Positions 8,407 through 15,872 of a stretch of 64,000 bases of DNA are shown piece after piece. The notes beneath the pieces were generated by a model. That model was not told the DNA's origin and did no database searches. It was given only the letters and a program-made list of their open reading frames with translations. Position 1 is the first letter of the stretch. The number at the start of each line of letters is the position of its first letter. A program made the position numbers and the translations under genes. Origin of the DNA: Bacteroidota bacterium (GTDB taxonomy: Bacteria; Bacteroidota; Bacteroidia; Chitinophagales; Saprospiraceae); assembly GCA_019136675.1 (NCBI GenBank), contig JAGVTV010000119.1:1-64000 (forward strand), in the 5' to 3' direction.

Positions 8407-9567
8407 TTATTTAATCACATTTTCCACTACCTGTCCTTCGTAAAGGTTTTGATAGCCCTGGATGATTACATTGTCACCCGAAGCAAGCCCTGACACTATT
8501 TCAATATCTTCGCCGTACAGGTGACCCAATGTGACCTGTCTTCTTGATGCCACCTTTTTACCCTCTGCCTCCTTCATTATGTAAATGTATTTGCCTTTTT
8601 CGTCACTCTGCACCAGGTTAACGGGAATTACCATAGCCTTTGGATTTGAATGGTTAAGTATCTTTACGGAAGCCGCCATATTGGGTTTCAGTTCCGGAGA
8701 TGACGGGAGTTTACACTCAGCCGTAAACCCTCTTGATGCAGCATTTATGGATTGGCTTATTCGGGTCACAGTGGTTTCAAATGACTTTTTGACGGCCGGA
8801 ACTTCTACCTTTACCCTTGCCCCTTGTTTGACTTGCCAGGTGTAATTCTCCGGAATGTCCACTTTTGCAGACAAATCATTGTTGTTTACAATCTGTATCT
8901 GGGGGCCTGTAGGACCCATACCTGTGAAAAGTTCGCCTACCCGAACATTGACAATGTCTGCTATACCGGCCTGGTCAGCATAAACCACGTAGGTTTTTAA
9001 TTGCTCTTCCTGGGTTTTGAGCTGGTTTTCCAGGGTTTCCATATTCGCCTTTGCCGTGAGGACCTGTACCTCAGTACCTATATTCTGGTCCCAAAGGCTT
9101 TTGGTCCGCTCATACAGGTTTCTGGTCAGTGCCAGCTGGGTTTTTGTAGACTCTATACTTTGTCTTAGTACCTGGTCATCAAGTTTAAGTACAATCTGAC
9201 CTTTTTTGACATATTGTCCGGCTTTGACAAAAAGCTGCTTTACATATCCGCCCATCCCATTGCGAGGAGCCACATAAGAAGTTGTGGATGAGCTTATTGA
9301 TCCCTGTAGGTCTATGTAATACTGAAATCCCTCCGGTGTGAGGGTCATGGTTGATACAAGTTTGGGTTTAACCCCCCTGGAAGGATCCATGATAAGTAAT
9401 TCATCCTCCACTTTGGTGATTTTTGACGATATCTCATCCTGTTGCTTTTTTAGTTCTGCCAGTTCAGCAAGTTTGGATTCAATCGTTGCAGGGCCATTTG
9501 TGTTATTTGGCTGTGGTTTACAGGCTGCCAGAAAAAGTAATGCAATAAGACCGATTTTATGTTTCAT
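8407..9567 (-). CDS. RND efflux periplasmic adaptor subunit (membrane fusion protein), lipoprotein
   Basis: Connects the RND pump to the outer-membrane channel. A signal peptide ends in a lipobox (LFLAAC) with the acylated Cys at residue 16. A short coiled coil follows (residues about 27-55), then the biotinyl-lipoyl-like half ('GGYVKQLFVKAGQYVKKGQIVLKLDD'-type region near 105-130), an alpha-helical hairpin (about 130-190), the beta-barrel and the membrane-proximal domain ('VIPVNLVQSDEKGKYIYI'). The 386 residues are typical. It lies 23 bases before the pump gene and 22 bases after the TolC gene on the same strand, which supports one operon. Confidence 0.93.
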   Translation of the reverse strand: MKHKIGLIALLFLAACKPQPNNTNGPATIESKLAELAELKKQQDEISSKITKVEDELLIMDPSRGVKPKLVSTMTLTPEGFQYYIDLQGSISSSTTSYVAPRNGMGGYVKQLFVKAGQYVKKGQIVLKLDDQVLRQSIESTKTQLALTRNLYERTKSLWDQNIGTEVQVLTAKANMETLENQLKTQEEQLKTYVVYADQAGIADIVNVRVGELFTGMGPTGPQIQIVNNNDLSAKVDIPENYTWQVKQGARVKVEVPAVKKSFETTVTRISQSINAASRGFTAECKLPSSPELKPNMAASVKILNHSNPKAMVIPVNLVQSDEKGKYIYIMKEAEGKKVASRRQVTLGHLYGEDIEIVSGLASGDNVIIQGYQNLYEGQVVENVIK

Positions 9568-9589
9568 TGTTTTGAATTTTAATGTGTTA

Positions 9590-10993
9590 TTATAACTTAC
9601 CTAAAGCTTTGGTGTAACTTATTTTTTGAACATATCCCTCGTATAGTGCCTGAAAATAATTGCCATAGGCACGCTGAAATTCACTGTCTGACTGGATGAG
9701 TTCGAAACTTGAAGCCAGGCCCGCCTGGTATTTCTTTTTTGTTGTATTGAATACTGTTTCTGCCAGTTGCATATTTCTTTTTTGCACATCGAGATTAAGA
9801 AGGGCACTGTTAAGGGCACTGGCGGCAATGTTTTGTTCCATGTCAATGGCCTGACGAAGCATAGTCAGGCTGTTTTCAATCTTCTGGATGTTTAGTTTGC
9901 TTTGCTGGATTTTGTTTTTACGCTGGAACCCGTCAAAAAGCGTCTGATTGAGCGAAACACCCAATAAACCTGTCGTAAATGAAAACCAGGGCCCTGAGCC
10001 GTTTACATCATATATTTCATTTCTTTGCCCTGACCTCTGCAATTGGTAAAATACTGCCAGCGTAGGAGCAAATGCCAGCTTATATCTTTTAAGGTCAAGT
10101 TCCTGCAGCTCTCTGGCAGTATTCATCAGGGTAAATTCCGGTCTTTGGCTGTAATCAAAACTTCCGCGAGCCTGAAGCAGCTCTGTCTTGAGCATCTCCG
10201 GGTCCAGTTTTGTGGTAAGGACCAGAGAATCAGACTGAGGAATGCCCATGGTGTTTTTAAGCAGTGAGGTACTTATGCTGATGGCATTATCCAACTGATT
10301 CTGAGCGGTTTCGGTATTGTTGAGCGTTACAGTCAGTTTGTCAAGGTCCAGCTTTTCGGCAAAACCGTTTTTGTACATCTGACCCATCTCAAACTCCAGT
10401 TGCTTTAACCTTTTTAGTGTCTCTCCGAGCACCTGCCTCTGCTGTTGGGCAATAAGTACAGCATAATAGGACTTACTGACAGATTCCCTGACCCTGAGTT
10501 CCGCCACCTTTGTATTTTCCTTTGCAAATTCAAGCACCTTTTCACGGGCCTGAACTGCTATAAAAACATCAGGCTGAAACAGCAGTTGCTGGACACCAAG
10601 GCCAACCTGGTAATTCCAGGGAGCAACAAAGGACACAGGCTGCACACCAAATGTTGCATTTGAAGTGTTGATGGGATTTCCGTTTTTATCCTGTACCCCT
10701 TCCTTCTCAAGTACCTGATATATGCCGATATCAGAAGAAGGGAAAGCTATCTTAGGTAGGTTGGTGTAGTAAGTCCCCTGACCGCTTAACGCAATCTGTG
10801 GGAGGGCCGAACCTATCACTTCCTTGTTTTTTGCTACCTGAATCTGTTCGTCCAGCCTGAGATTTCTGAGTTCTGATACATTTTCAAGGGCAATCCTTAT
10901 GGCATCGTCTACTGTGACTTGCCTGATTTCCTGACTGACGGAAAGGACTGGCCACAGGAAAAGCATCACTAAGGTCCTTAATACTATCTTCAT
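9590..10993 (-). CDS. TolC-family outer-membrane efflux channel
   Basis: Forms the outer-membrane and periplasmic tunnel of the tripartite pump. It has a signal peptide (residues 1-20, ending SVSQE) and the two outer-membrane-efflux-protein repeats: long amphipathic helices such as 'AVQAREKVLEFAKENTKVAELRVRESV' around 165-190 and their counterpart near 370-440. The 467 residues match the family. Its ATG overlaps the tetR stop as ATGA (10990-10993), so translation of the two is probably coupled. Confidence 0.93.
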   Translation of the reverse strand: MKIVLRTLVMLFLWPVLSVSQEIRQVTVDDAIRIALENVSELRNLRLDEQIQVAKNKEVIGSALPQIALSGQGTYYTNLPKIAFPSSDIGIYQVLEKEGVQDKNGNPINTSNATFGVQPVSFVAPWNYQVGLGVQQLLFQPDVFIAVQAREKVLEFAKENTKVAELRVRESVSKSYYAVLIAQQQRQVLGETLKRLKQLEFEMGQMYKNGFAEKLDLDKLTVTLNNTETAQNQLDNAISISTSLLKNTMGIPQSDSLVLTTKLDPEMLKTELLQARGSFDYSQRPEFTLMNTARELQELDLKRYKLAFAPTLAVFYQLQRSGQRNEIYDVNGSGPWFSFTTGLLGVSLNQTLFDGFQRKNKIQQSKLNIQKIENSLTMLRQAIDMEQNIAASALNSALLNLDVQKRNMQLAETVFNTTKKKYQAGLASSFELIQSDSEFQRAYGNYFQALYEGYVQKISYTKALGKL

Positions 10994-11604
10994 ATTGTAA
11001 AGAAATTTTTATGTTGTTGATTGATCAATTGTTTGCCCTCCTCGGAGATGATACCGTAAAGGTGGTACCTGATCATCTCTTTGTACAGATTTACTTTGGT
11101 GAAATCACTGGTACTGAAATGTTCAGGATCTGAAATGGCAATGGATTGCAGGACGTAAAGCTTTGACAGAATCACCGGATTAAGGTCCTTTCGGTAAAGT
11201 CCCTCTTTCTGGCCTCGTTTAAGGTTGTCGAGAATGGCGTTTTCAATAAATGGAAAATGTCGTTCCTCAATCTTCTTCCAGGCCTCGGGATGGTATTTCT
11301 TCAGGTCGAAAATCAGGGAAGGTGTCATTTTATCCAGAAACTTTAGCACATGTTTTGAAATGTTGACCATTGCGTCTATGGCATTTCCTGATTGCTCCAG
11401 GATAGTCAGGATCTCTTTTTCGTCCTTAGACAGATGGGAATCCAGGACATTGAGCACCAGCTCTTCCTTGTTGGCTATGACATTGTAGCAGGTCTTCTTC
11501 GATATGCCAATCTTCCTGCATATGTCATCCATGCTGACACGTTTAATCCCGTATTTGAGAAAAAGGTCAAAGGCAGACAAAAAAAGTGATTCTTTGGTGT
11601 TCAT
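10990..11604 (-). CDS. TetR/AcrR-family transcriptional regulator of the efflux operon
   Basis: Ligand-responsive repressor, first gene of the efflux operon. The N-terminal helix-turn-helix is clear ('RVSMDDICRKIGISKKTCYNVIANKEELV', about residues 22-50); the rest is a helical ligand-binding domain, 204 residues in all. The gene overlaps tolC by four bases. A perfect inverted repeat at 11617-11656 lies over its own promoter and is the likely operator, so it probably represses itself and the pump genes. The -7 element ends only four bases before the ATG, so the mRNA may be leaderless or nearly so. Confidence 0.93.
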   Translation of the reverse strand: MNTKESLFLSAFDLFLKYGIKRVSMDDICRKIGISKKTCYNVIANKEELVLNVLDSHLSKDEKEILTILEQSGNAIDAMVNISKHVLKFLDKMTPSLIFDLKKYHPEAWKKIEERHFPFIENAILDNLKRGQKEGLYRKDLNPVILSKLYVLQSIAISDPEHFSTSDFTKVNLYKEMIRYHLYGIISEEGKQLINQQHKNFFTI

Positions 11605-11608
11605 GATA

Positions 11609-11640
11609 CAAAATTAAACTCAGGAAACTTTTTTAAGCAA
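11609..11640 (-). promoter_or_regulatory. Promoter of the tetR-efflux operon
   Basis: On the minus strand TAATTTTG (11616 down to 11609) is a perfect TAnnTTTG -7 element, and TTG (11640-11638) lies 21 bases upstream as the -33 element. The -33 element and the whole spacer are inside the inverted repeat 11617-11656. The ATG (11604) starts four bases after the -7 element. Confidence 0.65.
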
Positions 11641-11656
11641 AAAAGTTTCCTGAGTT
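11617..11656. promoter_or_regulatory. Perfect 18-bp inverted repeat, likely TetR operator
   Basis: The left arm AACTCAGGAAACTTTTTT (11617-11634) and right arm AAAAAAGTTTCCTGAGTT (11639-11656) are exact reverse complements around a four-base centre AAGC. The repeat starts directly beside the -7 element of tetR and spans its -33 element, which is the expected position for an autorepressor site. It is also 42 bases before the -7 element of the divergent gene at 11723, so it may influence both. It would fold as a hairpin in RNA, but its place at a promoter argues for a DNA operator. Confidence 0.75.
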
Positions 11657-11697
11657 CCTTGGCTTTAACAATTCTTTCACTTTTGAAAAAAAAATTG

Positions 11698-11705
11698 TAA
11701 CTTTG
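11698..11705 (+). promoter_or_regulatory. -7 promoter element of the membrane protein gene at 11723
   Basis: TAACTTTG is a perfect TAnnTTTG match, 17 bases before the ATG. I see no well-spaced TTG -33 element. Confidence 0.5.
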
Positions 11706-11722
11706 AATAAAATCCCTGAAAA

Positions 11723-12370
11723 ATGAACAAAACAAAGGAGCCGGTTGATAATATGATCATTTCCTTCATGATGTTAAGGAGGTTTACAGGTATTACCGGA
11801 ATATTGCTACCGGTTATCCTTTTGCTGGGTTGCTGTATTTATTGCACTGTTTGCCGCCAACCATCGATCAGCGACTATTATCATTCTGAAATGAGGGATA
11901 TCCTGGTGGGAGTCTTATTTGCCATAGCCGTCTTCCTTTTGTTTTACAAGGGCTATGGGGTAGGAGATCACCGGGTAAGCATATGGGCCGGGGTCTCGGC
12001 CCTCGGTGTAGCCATTTTTGAAACCGATCCTCTGCAGAGTCAAAAATTTACATTTACCGGAATCCTTCATTACATATCGGCAGTTTCTTTTTTTACTGCC
12101 CTAATATATTTTTGCCTTTTCCTCTTTACACGTACCGATCCGGACAAAAAGCCGACAAAAAGGAAACTCCTGAGAAACAAACTGTACAAAATCTGTGGGT
12201 ATGTTATGATAAGCTGTGTAGGTTTGATACCCATTTACGGACTTTGGCTTTCGGAGGCTTTTCCCATCCTAAAGGAATTCAGTCCGGTCTTCTGGCTGGA
12301 GACCCTTGCTTTGTGGGCATTTGGTTTATCGTGGACCGTAAAAGGAGAGATGGTTCTTGCCGATGAATAA
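11723..12370 (+). CDS. Multi-pass membrane protein, unknown function
   Basis: A 215-residue protein with about six hydrophobic helices (near residues 20-42, 58-77, 84-100, 112-134, 153-172 and 188-206). A polar segment 'RQPSISDYYHSEMRDILVGVLFA' follows the first helix, and a basic loop 'DPDKKPTKRKLLRNK' lies in the middle. The layout resembles small DUF998/Frag1-like membrane proteins, but I cannot assign it firmly. It is divergent from the tetR-efflux operon and could share control through the inverted repeat between them. Start ATG at 11723 follows a -7 element by 17 bases. Confidence 0.7.
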   Translation: MNKTKEPVDNMIISFMMLRRFTGITGILLPVILLLGCCIYCTVCRQPSISDYYHSEMRDILVGVLFAIAVFLLFYKGYGVGDHRVSIWAGVSALGVAIFETDPLQSQKFTFTGILHYISAVSFFTALIYFCLFLFTRTDPDKKPTKRKLLRNKLYKICGYVMISCVGLIPIYGLWLSEAFPILKEFSPVFWLETLALWAFGLSWTVKGEMVLADE

Positions 12371-12516
12371 CAACCCTGTTTAACCGGTTTAAAATGTTAT
12401 TTTTCATATAAGAAAATAAAAAATGTAAAAAAAATACATATTATGTTTTTTTGTAATATGTTAATGCATTATGTTTGCACTGTCTTACGACAAAAGTTTG
12501 AAGTTTTTTATTTTGA

Positions 12517-12674
12517 GATCCTAGTTTTAAGGACTGCAACCTGTACCGGACAAAAATTGATCCCCATGAGGTCATCCCAATAACCGAAAATTGTTGATGG
12601 CTAGGATCGTAGGTGGCCGGACTCAGAATCAATAAACACATAAGGTAATGAGATTCAGGTGCAGTCCTTTTTTT
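12517..12674 (+). ncRNA. Structured non-coding RNA ending in a terminator, 6S-RNA-like
   Basis: No ORF fits this gap, but the sequence folds well. The 5' segment AAGGACTGCAACCTG (12529-12543) pairs with CAGGTGCAGTCCTT (12656-12669), 14 pairs with one bulged A, and is followed by a seven-T run (12668-12674), giving a terminated long closing stem. Inside, GATCC (12559-12563) pairs with GGATC (12604-12608), and GTCATC/AATAA pairs with TTGTT/GATGGC around the loop CCGAAAA (about 12571-12601). A closing stem, large internal bubble and apical stem is the 6S RNA plan (a 6S-Flavo family is known in Bacteroidota). A second 8-bp pairing (12517-12524 with 12601-12608) would exclude the closing stem. The ATPase gene has its own promoter after this terminator, so a cis riboswitch is less likely. 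The 5' end is uncertain: TATGTTTG at 12470-12477 could start it near 12482. Confidence 0.5.
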
Positions 12675-12707
12675 CTTTATTTTCAATCTCCTTCTTTTTA
12701 AAACCCT

Positions 12708-12715
12708 TACCTTTG
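12708..12715 (+). promoter_or_regulatory. -7 promoter element of the P-type ATPase gene
   Basis: TACCTTTG, a perfect TAnnTTTG match, lies after the terminator of the upstream RNA and 17 bases before the TTG start at 12733. Confidence 0.5.
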
Positions 12716-12732
12716 TTGCCTAAACCGGCTCA

Positions 12733-15234
12733 TTGGCTTCATTACCATTTAAGGGTTTAAGTGACCACGAAGTAACAGTAAACAGGAAGAACTACGGGTC
12801 CAATATTCTGGGCATCCGTGAGCAAAGCGGATTTATATATGCCCTTAAAGAGGTGGTCATGGAGCCATTATTCATCCTGCTTTTATTTACCTCGCTTATT
12901 TATTTTGGAGTAGGAAAAACACAGGAAGGTCTCATCATGGTCTTAGCCCTGCTTTTTGTGTCCGGCATTTCTCTCTATCAGGAGAGGCGAAGTCGCAATG
13001 CTGTCAACTCGCTTAAAAAACTCACCAGCCCGCGTTCCAGGGCAATACGCAACGGATCCTGGACAGAAGTAGAAACGGATGATCTGGTCATGGATGACAT
13101 ATTTTACATTTCGGACGGAAACCTCATACCTGCTGATGGCATCATACTGATGCAGCATGACCTCTCAGTCGACGAAAGTATCCTCACCGGCGAATCGTTT
13201 GCTGTCATGAAGCAGCAAGAGGGCGAAAACAACCGGGTGTTCAGAGGGACCAACGTGGTTTCGGGTTCTGCGTATGTGAAGGTAACGGCTGTTGGCACAA
13301 AATCAGAACTGGGTAAAATCGGATTATCCCTGGAGAGTATTTCCCGTGAAAAGACGCCATTACAAAAACAGATTGCAATATTTACGACCAGGATGGTGGT
13401 TTTTGGTGTGGCAGCATTTCTGGTTGTATGTGTAATGACCTTTGTGGAAACAAGAGAAATCCTAGAAAGTCTGCTTAAGGGTCTCACCCTTGCCATGTCT
13501 GTGCTGCCTGAGGAAATACCTGTGGCATTCAGCACCTTTATGGCTTTGGGGGCCTATCATCTTTACAGAAAAGGCATCATTACAAAGGCTCCAAGTATGG
13601 TGGAAACACTTGGCGGAGCTACCGTGATCTGTACAGACAAGACAGGTACTCTGACACAAAACCGGATGGAACTGGCACTGATATATGACTATGCCAGGGA
13701 TACGATTTATGACTGTACAGAAGAAAATGCAAATTTCATTGAAGTACTGGAAATCGCCATGTGGGCATCAGAACCCGAGCCATTTGATAAAATGGAAGTG
13801 TCTCTGCACGAAATGTACGGCAAATATACCTTGTATGACGAAAGGGAAGATGCTGTAATGGTGGCCGAATACCCGCTCGACGGAAAACCTCCCATCATGA
13901 CCCATGCATTCAGAGTGCCTTCACGAGGCATTATTGTGGCGGCAAAGGGTGGGGTGGAGACCATCCTGCACCAGTGCAGCCTGCCCTCAGACCATAACGA
14001 ACTCATCATGTGCCAGGTTTTTTCACTGGCTTCACAGGGATACAGGGTTTTGGGAGTGGCTTCAGCACTTTGGCCTGAAGGAAGGAAGTTTCCGGACACG
14101 CAATCAGAATTTGTCTTTGAGTTTCAAGGGCTGGTAGCCTTTTATGATCCGCCCAAGACCAACATCAGGGAAACAGTCGGGGCATTTTATAATGCCGGTA
14201 TACAGGTAAAGATGATCACCGGTGATTATGCACAGACAGCCTCAGCCATTGCTGCCATGTGCGGAATACAGGATCCTGAACGCCAAATTGAAGGAGTGGA
14301 TATAATGAACAAAACCGATGAGGAACTCCGCCCTCTGGTAGGAAAGGTCAATATCTTTTCACGTATGTTTCCTGAGGCAAAGATGAGGGTCATAGAGCTG
14401 CTTAAAAGCAACGGTGAGGTAGTGGCCATGACCGGTGACGGTGTAAATGACGGGCCAGCCCTTAAGTCAGCTCACATAGGTATAGCCATGGGGGTGGCCG
14501 GCAGTGAGGTTGCACGCAACGCTGCTTCGCTTGTGATCATGGACGATGATCTGAAATGGATGGTTTACGCGATAGGATTGGGTCGCCGCATTTATGAAAA
14601 TCTCAAGAAAGCCTTCAGGTATATTATTTCCATTCATATCCCGGTATTACTTATTGTGTCGGTACCGGTGGTCCTGACATGGAAATATATCAATCTGTTT
14701 ACCCCTGTACATGTTATTTTTCTGGAACTGATCATGGGACCGACCTGTTCTATTGTCTTTGAAAATGAGCCGATAGAAAGAAATTCCATGATGCGACCAC
14801 CCAGAAAATCAAATGAAGAACTTTTTTCCCTGCGGGAAATGACAGTCAGCATCATTCAGGGGCTGGTAATTACCCTGGCCTGTCTGGGAGCGGGTTATTA
14901 TGTGATGACTTCCGGAGCCTCCCAAGCATATACCCGGACGGTGATTTATGTTACCCTGATATTTGCCAACATTTTCCTCACCCTTGTCAACCGTTCATTT
15001 GTGTTTTCTGCTCTGGAGACAATAAGATACAGGAATCCTCTCATGGCAGTTATTCTGGTTATTACCCTTGTCATACTTTTCGTCTCGGTATATTTTGAAC
15101 CCTCAAGACGCATTTTTGGCTTTGAGGTCCTCAGTCAAGGTGTGATGGGATGCTGTGCACTGCTGGCATTTGTGTCGGTGGCCTGGCTTGAAATTTATAA
15201 ATGGGTGGAAAGAAGGCAAAGAGGGGTCGAATAA
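12733..15234 (+). CDS. Cation-translocating P-type ATPase (P2-like)
   Basis: Inner-membrane pump driven by ATP through an aspartyl-phosphate. The 833 residues show the cation-ATPase N-terminus, the actuator 'LTGES' loop, phosphorylation motif DKTGT with Asp302, the nucleotide-binding domain, 'MITGDYAQTASAIA', 'MTGDGVNDGPALK' and the C-terminal helices. Helix 4 carries PEEIP where Ca2+-ATPases have PEGLP. Helix 6 reads 'LELIMGPTCSIVFENEP', without the Asn/Asp calcium ligands of SERCA, so calcium specificity should not be assumed. The TTG at 12733 is the likely start, giving 'MASLPFKGLSDHEV', after a -7 element. The gene ends before a bidirectional terminator. Confidence 0.92.
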   Translation: MASLPFKGLSDHEVTVNRKNYGSNILGIREQSGFIYALKEVVMEPLFILLLFTSLIYFGVGKTQEGLIMVLALLFVSGISLYQERRSRNAVNSLKKLTSPRSRAIRNGSWTEVETDDLVMDDIFYISDGNLIPADGIILMQHDLSVDESILTGESFAVMKQQEGENNRVFRGTNVVSGSAYVKVTAVGTKSELGKIGLSLESISREKTPLQKQIAIFTTRMVVFGVAAFLVVCVMTFVETREILESLLKGLTLAMSVLPEEIPVAFSTFMALGAYHLYRKGIITKAPSMVETLGGATVICTDKTGTLTQNRMELALIYDYARDTIYDCTEENANFIEVLEIAMWASEPEPFDKMEVSLHEMYGKYTLYDEREDAVMVAEYPLDGKPPIMTHAFRVPSRGIIVAAKGGVETILHQCSLPSDHNELIMCQVFSLASQGYRVLGVASALWPEGRKFPDTQSEFVFEFQGLVAFYDPPKTNIRETVGAFYNAGIQVKMITGDYAQTASAIAAMCGIQDPERQIEGVDIMNKTDEELRPLVGKVNIFSRMFPEAKMRVIELLKSNGEVVAMTGDGVNDGPALKSAHIGIAMGVAGSEVARNAASLVIMDDDLKWMVYAIGLGRRIYENLKKAFRYIISIHIPVLLIVSVPVVLTWKYINLFTPVHVIFLELIMGPTCSIVFENEPIERNSMMRPPRKSNEELFSLREMTVSIIQGLVITLACLGAGYYVMTSGASQAYTRTVIYVTLIFANIFLTLVNRSFVFSALETIRYRNPLMAVILVITLVILFVSVYFEPSRRIFGFEVLSQGVMGCCALLAFVSVAWLEIYKWVERRQRGVE

Positions 15235-15235
15235 A

Positions 15236-15267
15236 GAAAAAGAGCAGCCTTTTGGGCCGCTCTTTTA
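15236..15267. terminator. Bidirectional intrinsic terminator
   Basis: AGAGCAGCC (15241-15249) and GGCCGCTCT (15255-15263) form a stem with one mismatch and loop TTTTG. The stem is followed by TTTT on the plus strand and preceded by an A-rich stretch that gives T's on the minus strand. It separates the convergent ATPase and coiled-coil genes. Confidence 0.75.
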
Positions 15268-15290
15268 TCGTCAAAAATCCATGAAAAGTC

Positions 15291-15680
15291 TTACAATGCT
15301 TTAGTCAGAAATTCAAAATATTCTGTTTTAAGTTCGTAGTAAATTTTTCTTTGTGTGTCCACTCTGTCTCTGAGATCAAGGTGGTGCTCATAGTAAGGAT
15401 AGTCCACAGTTTCAACAGATTGTACAGCAAGACCTGCCAATAGTTTGTTGTGTTGCTTAACTTCGTTTTTAAGTTTGTCTATCACTTCTTCATGCAGGAA
15501 AAACTGGTTTTGGAAGTGTTCGATCTTTGCTCTGATCTCATTGTTGGTATATCTTTTGACCACTTCTTCAAGCCTTCGTCCGAAGATCTTCATTTCGTCT
15601 TCCCAAAACTTAAGCTCACTTTCCCATTGGTTCAATTCAAAATGAATATCTGACAGATATACCTTAGCTGCTGTCTTCAT
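15291..15680 (-). CDS. Small coiled-coil protein, unknown function
   Basis: A 129-residue, highly charged, almost entirely helical protein without signal peptide or membrane segment. Heptad-like stretches run from about residue 10 to 80 ('ELNQWESELKFWEDEMKIFGRRLEEVVKRY') and from 100 to 125. I do not recognise a domain. The gene stands alone with its own -7 element 47 bases upstream of the ATG and a shared terminator downstream, so it is probably a real single-gene unit, perhaps a small structural or stress-related cytosolic protein. Confidence 0.7.
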   Translation of the reverse strand: MKTAAKVYLSDIHFELNQWESELKFWEDEMKIFGRRLEEVVKRYTNNEIRAKIEHFQNQFFLHEEVIDKLKNEVKQHNKLLAGLAVQSVETVDYPYYEHHLDLRDRVDTQRKIYYELKTEYFEFLTKAL

Positions 15681-15727
15681 GATCTACTGTTTTTTAAAAA
15701 ATTAACAACTGTAAATAAGTATCAGTG

Positions 15728-15735
15728 CAAAAGTA
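15728..15735 (-). promoter_or_regulatory. -7 promoter element of the coiled-coil gene
   Basis: On the minus strand TACTTTTG (15735 down to 15728) matches TAnnTTTG perfectly, 47 bases before the ATG at 15680. Confidence 0.45.
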
Positions 15736-15851
15736 ACCACCTCATCGTGCGAAGGACATGACAGAAGTCTTTTATTGGGATGAGAAAAATCAGCAGGCAA
15801 GATTGGATAACACGAGGAGCTTTAAAATTAGCTTCTTTGGCCTATTATCCG

Positions 15852-15859
15852 TACCTTTG
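15852..15859 (+). promoter_or_regulatory. -7 promoter element of the arginine deiminase gene
   Basis: TACCTTTG matches TAnnTTTG and lies 13 bases before the ATG at 15873. It is inside the upstream extension of the open frame, which argues against a start at 15780. Confidence 0.55.
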
Positions 15860-15872
15860 TGGTCCAACCAAA

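Noticed and set aside
8196-8414. Plus-strand ORFs inside the RND pump gene and similar opposite-strand frames elsewhere
   Set aside because: They are shadows of strongly supported genes on the other strand and show no domain, promoter or conserved motif.
12529-12732. Riboswitch controlling the P-type ATPase
   Set aside because: The RNA ends in its own terminator and the ATPase has a separate perfect -7 element at 12708-12715, so an independent RNA is more likely; kept as a secondary option only.
15780-15872. N-terminal extension of the arginine deiminase frame (31 codons)
   Set aside because: A -7 promoter element (15852-15859) lies inside it and family proteins begin at the ATG 15873.
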